Part shown: positions 60,738 to 64,000 of the stretch, in pieces
Layout: the number at the start of each line of letters is the position of its first letter
Position numbering within the stretch: position 1 is the first letter of the stretch
DNA from: Biformimicrobium ophioploci
GTDB taxonomy: Bacteria > Pseudomonadota > Gammaproteobacteria > Pseudomonadales > Cellvibrionaceae
Assembly (NCBI RefSeq): GCF_030270605.1
Contig: NZ_BSYJ01000004.1
Span: 124,001-188,000, forward strand
Direction of reading: 5' to 3'
DNA length: 64,000 nt
Notes under the pieces: generated by a model
Databases searched by the model: none
The model's input: only the letters and a program-made list of their open reading frames with translations
Told to the model about the DNA's origin: nothing
Program-made: the position numbers and the translations under genes

Positions 60738-62891
60738 TTAATCGGAAAAACGGCGATCGGCTTCTGCATATTCCACCAACATGGCTGGCGGCGTGAAGCG
60801 TTCGCCGTATTGTTCTGCCAGTGCTTCCGCACGCTGGCAAAATGCCCGTACACCGTACTGATTGATAAACTGCAATACGCCGCCAGTCCAGGGCGGGTAA
60901 CCGATGCCGAAGATGGAGCCGATATTGGCGTCACGCACGCTGCGCAAGATGTTTTCCTGCAGGCAGCGCACACTCTCAATCGCCATGATAAACAGCAACC
61001 GGTCCTTGATATCCTCGAGTGATGGTTGGGTCGATGCATTTCCAAAACGCGCACCCAGGCCCGGCCAGAGGTGCTTGGGCCCATCTTCCGGATAGTCATA
61101 GAAGCCGCCGCCCGCGAGTTTGCCCGCACGGCCTTCTTCCAGCATGCGGTCGATAATCGCATCGGCCGGGTGTGCAGAAAGGGTTTCACCATTTACCTGC
61201 AGGTCTGCAATGGTCTGGCTGCGGATCTTGCCCATCAGGATGAGGGAGACTTCGTCGCTGACCGCCAGTGGCCCCACGGGAAAGCCGGCAAGCGCTGCGC
61301 CATTTTCGATGGCCGCCGGGCTGACCCCCTCGCCCAGCATGGCTATGCCTTCATTGGTGTAGGTGCCAAATACGCGCGAGGTGAAGAAGCCGCGGCTGTC
61401 GTTCACGATGATCGGGGTCTTGCCGATCTGCAGGACGAAATTGAATGCCCGCGCGAGCGTTTCATCCGAGGTCTGCTCGCCGCAAATGATTTCCACCAGG
61501 GGCATCTTTTCCGCCGGTGAGAAGAAATGCAGGCCGATAAAATTCGGCGGTCGCGCGCTCGCCTGTGCCAGCCCGGTAATCGGCAGCGTGGAGGTATTGG
61601 AGGCGAATATGGTGTCCGCACCGATCTGTGCCTCGGTTTCCCGAGTCACCTGTGCCTTGAGCTCACGTTTCTCGAATACCGCTTCGATCACCAGGCCACA
61701 GCCTGCCAGATCCCGAACATCTTCCGTGGGGTGAATACGCTGCAGGATCTGTGCAGCCTTCTCCTCTGTGCTGCGGCCCTTTGCCACGCGCTTCCGCAGG
61801 GATTTTTCGGTATAGGCCTTGCCATGCTCCGCCGCTTCCAGCGAGACATCCTTGAGCACTACCTCGCAGCCTTTCATGGCGCAGGCATAGGCAATGCCCG
61901 CGCCCATCATGCCGGCGCCAAGCACGGCAACCTTGCCGACCGGTTCTGTAATACCTTTCGCAAGTTCCGCATCCGGTAGCGAGGCGCCCGCCTTGATGGC
62001 GTTCAGGCCAGACCAGAAGGTGCCAATCATATTCTTGGCAATCTGGCCGGTCGCCAGCTCGACGAAATAGCGGCTCTCGATGCGCGTTGCCGTATCGAAG
62101 TTTACCTGTGCGCCTTCCACCACCGTGGCGAGGATTGCTTCCGGTGCCGGCAGGCAGCCTCTGGTTTTCTGTTTCAGCATGGCCGGTGCCGCCATCAGCA
62201 CCTGTGCCAGCTTGGGCGATGCCGGGGTGCCGCCCGGCATGCGATAGCCTTTCACATCCCACGGCTGCTGACAGGCCGGGTTGGCGAGGATAAAGGTGCG
62301 CGCCGCCTCCAGCATTTCTGCTTCGTTTGCAGCAAGCTGGTGTACCAGCCCCTTGTCCAGCGCTTTCTTCGGAGAAAACTGCTTGCCCTCCAGCAGGTAG
62401 GGCAGCGAGGTCTGTATGCCGAGCAGGCGCGGCAACCGAACACAGCCGCCACCGCCGGGCAGGAGCCCAAGCGTTACCTCCGGCAGACCCAGCTTGATCG
62501 TACGGTCGTCGATGACGATGCGCTGGTGGCAGGCCAGCGCCAGTTCCCAGCCCCCACCGAGTGCCGCGCCGTTGATGCAGGCCACTACCGGCTTGCCGCG
62601 GGTTTCCAGCCAGCGCAGGTTGGCCTTCAGTGATTCACACTGTTCGAACAGCGCTCCGGCTTCCGCCTTGCCAACCCGATACAGGCTGTTGAGGTCGCCG
62701 CCGGCAAAAAAAGTCTTTTTGGCGGAGCGCACAATGATCCCGGCGAAGTCCTGTTCCTGCAGCTGCTGGACTGTGTGTGCCAGCGATGCCTGGAAATCCG
62801 CGTCCATGACATTGGCGGAGCCATTGGGGTTGTCCAGTATCAGGTGAACGATGTTGTCGCTGTCTTTTTCAATTTGGATGGCATTTTTCAT
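60738..62891 (-). CDS. fadJ: Fatty-acid oxidation multifunctional protein (enoyl-CoA hydratase/3-hydroxyacyl-CoA dehydrogenase)
   Basis: A 717-residue two-domain enzyme. Residues 1-190 are an enoyl-CoA hydratase fold (IVRSAKKTFFAGGDLNSL, CINGAALGGGWELALACH, LPEVTLGLLPGGGGCVRLPRLLG). Residues ~310-717 are 3-hydroxyacyl-CoA dehydrogenase with NAD motif AVLGAGMMGAGIAYACAMKG, FASNTSTLPI and GLHFFSPAEKMPLVEII. It performs steps two and three of beta-oxidation. FadJ/FadB assignment is by domain order and similarity; the gene symbol is tentative. The ATG at 62891 lies 5 bases after the thiolase stop, so translation is probably coupled. Confidence 0.92.
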   Translation of the reverse strand: MKNAIQIEKDSDNIVHLILDNPNGSANVMDADFQASLAHTVQQLQEQDFAGIIVRSAKKTFFAGGDLNSLYRVGKAEAGALFEQCESLKANLRWLETRGKPVVACINGAALGGGWELALACHQRIVIDDRTIKLGLPEVTLGLLPGGGGCVRLPRLLGIQTSLPYLLEGKQFSPKKALDKGLVHQLAANEAEMLEAARTFILANPACQQPWDVKGYRMPGGTPASPKLAQVLMAAPAMLKQKTRGCLPAPEAILATVVEGAQVNFDTATRIESRYFVELATGQIAKNMIGTFWSGLNAIKAGASLPDAELAKGITEPVGKVAVLGAGMMGAGIAYACAMKGCEVVLKDVSLEAAEHGKAYTEKSLRKRVAKGRSTEEKAAQILQRIHPTEDVRDLAGCGLVIEAVFEKRELKAQVTRETEAQIGADTIFASNTSTLPITGLAQASARPPNFIGLHFFSPAEKMPLVEIICGEQTSDETLARAFNFVLQIGKTPIIVNDSRGFFTSRVFGTYTNEGIAMLGEGVSPAAIENGAALAGFPVGPLAVSDEVSLILMGKIRSQTIADLQVNGETLSAHPADAIIDRMLEEGRAGKLAGGGFYDYPEDGPKHLWPGLGARFGNASTQPSLEDIKDRLLFIMAIESVRCLQENILRSVRDANIGSIFGIGYPPWTGGVLQFINQYGVRAFCQRAEALAEQYGERFTPPAMLVEYAEADRRFSD

Positions 62892-62896
62892 CTTGT

Positions 62897-64000
62897 TCAG
62901 ACCCGTTCGATAACCGTTGCGATTCCCATTCCGCCACCGACGCACAGGGTGACCAGGCCGCGGCGCAGTTGCCGCGCTTCCAGTTCGTCCAGCAATGTGC
63001 CGATCAGCATTGCGCCGGTGGCGCCGAGCGGGTGCCCCATGGCGATGGCGCCGCCATTTACATTCACTTTTTCGTCCGGTACGCCCAGTTTCCTCTGGAA
63101 ATGCATCACCACCGAGGCGAAGGCTTCGTTCACCTCGAAAAGGTCGATGTCGTCAACCGATAAGCCCGCCAGTTTCAGCGCCTTGCGAGTCGCCGGTGCC
63201 GGGCCGGTCAGCATGATGGTCGGGTCGGTGCCCACTACTGCGGTGGCCAGTACGCGCGCGCGTGGCTGCAGTCCCAGCCGGGTACCGATGGCCTCGCTAC
63301 CAAGCAGTAATGCCGCGGCACCATCGACGATGCCGGACGAGTTGCCAGCGGTGTGCAGGTGGCGAATTTTCTCTACCTGCGGGTAGCGGGTGCGGGTGAC
63401 CTGGTCGAAACCCAGGTCGCCAATGAACTCGAATGCCGGCGCCAGTGCGGCAAGGCCGGCGATGCTGGTGTCCGGGCGCACCAGCTCATCGTGCTCGAGA
63501 ATGGGGAGGCCGTTCTGATCGCGGACCGGCACGATGGAGTTCGCAAAGGCGCCGCGCTGCCAGGCCGCCGCCGCTTTTTGTTGCGAGTGCAGGGCAAAAC
63601 GGTCAACGTCTTCGCGGCTGAAGCCGTTGAGTGTGGCAATCAGGTCGGCACCGATACCCTGCGGAACAAAGTCCGTATCCAGTGCCGTGCGCGGGTCCAT
63701 GGCCCAGGCCCCGCCGTCACTGCCCATGGGTACGCGGGACATGGATTCGATGCCACCGGCCACTACCAGGTGCTCCCAGCCGGAACGGACTTTCATGGCG
63801 GCCAGGTTGACGGCCTCGGCACCGGAAGCGCAGAAGCGGTTGAGTGTGACGCCGGCTACATCGTCTGCCCAGCCGGCCGCGAGTGCGGCGGTCTTGGCGA
63901 TATCCGCGCCCTGGTCGCCAACCGGAGTGACGCAACCCATGACAATGTCGTCAACCAGTTCGGTATCCAGGTTGTTGCGTTGCTGCAGGGCCTGCAAAAG
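62897..64000 (-). CDS. Acetyl-CoA acyltransferase (thiolase), N-terminus outside window
   Basis: The frame is open to the window edge, so about 30 N-terminal residues are missing; 368 are present. It catalyses thiolytic release of acetyl-CoA, the last beta-oxidation step. Visible are the nucleophile Cys in [39 protein letters not shown] with catalytic Asn/Glu region, [18 protein letters not shown] (catalytic His) and the second Cys in [16 protein letters not shown]. It is first in the visible operon thiolase-fadJ-acyl-CoA dehydrogenase-CoA-transferase; the promoter lies beyond the window. Confidence 0.94.
   Translation of the reverse strand, partial: LLQALQQRNNLDTELVDDIVMGCVTPVGDQGADIAKTAALAAGWADDVAGVTLNRFCASGAEAVNLAAMKVRSGWEHLVVAGGIESMSRVPMGSDGGAWAMDPRTALDTDFVPQGIGADLIATLNGFSREDVDRFALHSQQKAAAAWQRGAFANSIVPVRDQNGLPILEHDELVRPDTSIAGLAALAPAFEFIGDLGFDQVTRTRYPQVEKIRHLHTAGNSSGIVDGAAALLLGSEAIGTRLGLQPRARVLATAVVGTDPTIMLTGPAPATRKALKLAGLSVDDIDLFEVNEAFASVVMHFQRKLGVPDEKVNVNGGAIAMGHPLGATGAMLIGTLLDELEARQLRRGLVTLCVGGGMGIATVIERV

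Overview
The window looks like the chromosome of a marine, aerobic, heterotrophic gammaproteobacterium of the Cellvibrionales/Microbulbifer/Halieaceae type. This is inferred from gene content: E. coli-like SerA, MetF, transketolase and Epd, an Epd-Pgk-Fba glycolysis block, several TonB-dependent receptors, many exported hydrolases and a beta-oxidation operon. I could not run a taxonomic search. I see no phage, insertion sequence, CRISPR array or rRNA. One initiator tRNA is present.

Layout. 1-1.4 kb: 3' part of rsmE and a HAD phosphatase. 1.6-4.5 kb: a TonB receptor. 4.6-10.1 kb: a minus-strand S-adenosylmethionine-cycle operon (ArsR-methyltransferase regulator, metK, ahcY, metF) starting at a promoter whose -35 box lies in a near-perfect 28-bp palindrome, followed by a small exported protein with an internal duplication. 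10.3-13.4 kb: tkt and epd. 13.5-29.8 kb: a catabolic/secretory block that separates tkt-epd from pgk-fba. It holds a zinc metalloprotease, a beta-barrel protein, an M28 peptidase, a ferredoxin/reductase/membrane-hydroxylase fusion with a divergent AraC regulator, a DUF3604 protein, and a four-gene operon (SDR-like, aconitase X large, aconitase X small, OprB-like porin) in which two proteins carry Tat signals. A patatin lipoprotein follows. 30.2-33 kb: initiator tRNA with two degenerate tandem copies of its 3' part, then pgk and fba. 33-41.6 kb: alpha/beta hydrolase, outer-membrane and secreted proteins, rarD, a DUF3149 micro-protein, serA, a fumarylacetoacetase-family hydrolase, a one-domain asparaginase and an aldehyde dehydrogenase. 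41.7-46.5 kb: a divergent TonB receptor and an exported serine hydrolase. 46.6-55.3 kb: a probable MocR regulon (MFS transporter, MocR regulator with an extra C-terminal domain, nitrilase-family amidase, TonB receptor, TPR-sulfotransferase). 55.5-64 kb: an M1 aminopeptidase lipoprotein and a beta-oxidation operon (thiolase, FadJ-type protein, acyl-CoA dehydrogenase, class III CoA-transferase).

The observations most worth a second look are: (1) an apparently periplasmic aconitase X/SDR operon with its own porin and operator-like palindrome; (2) three sites with the same 23-bp-period direct repeat around the mocR cluster, fitting a TauR-like MocR regulon; (3) a ~122-bp dispersed element, two copies, with compensatory changes in several stems and with its terminal inverted repeat supplying stop codons of neighbouring genes; (4) tandem degenerate 3' fragments downstream of the initiator tRNA, reminiscent of the tyrT repeats of E. 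coli; and (5) two 14-bp direct repeats exactly 21 bp apart between the AraC gene and the hydroxylase fusion.
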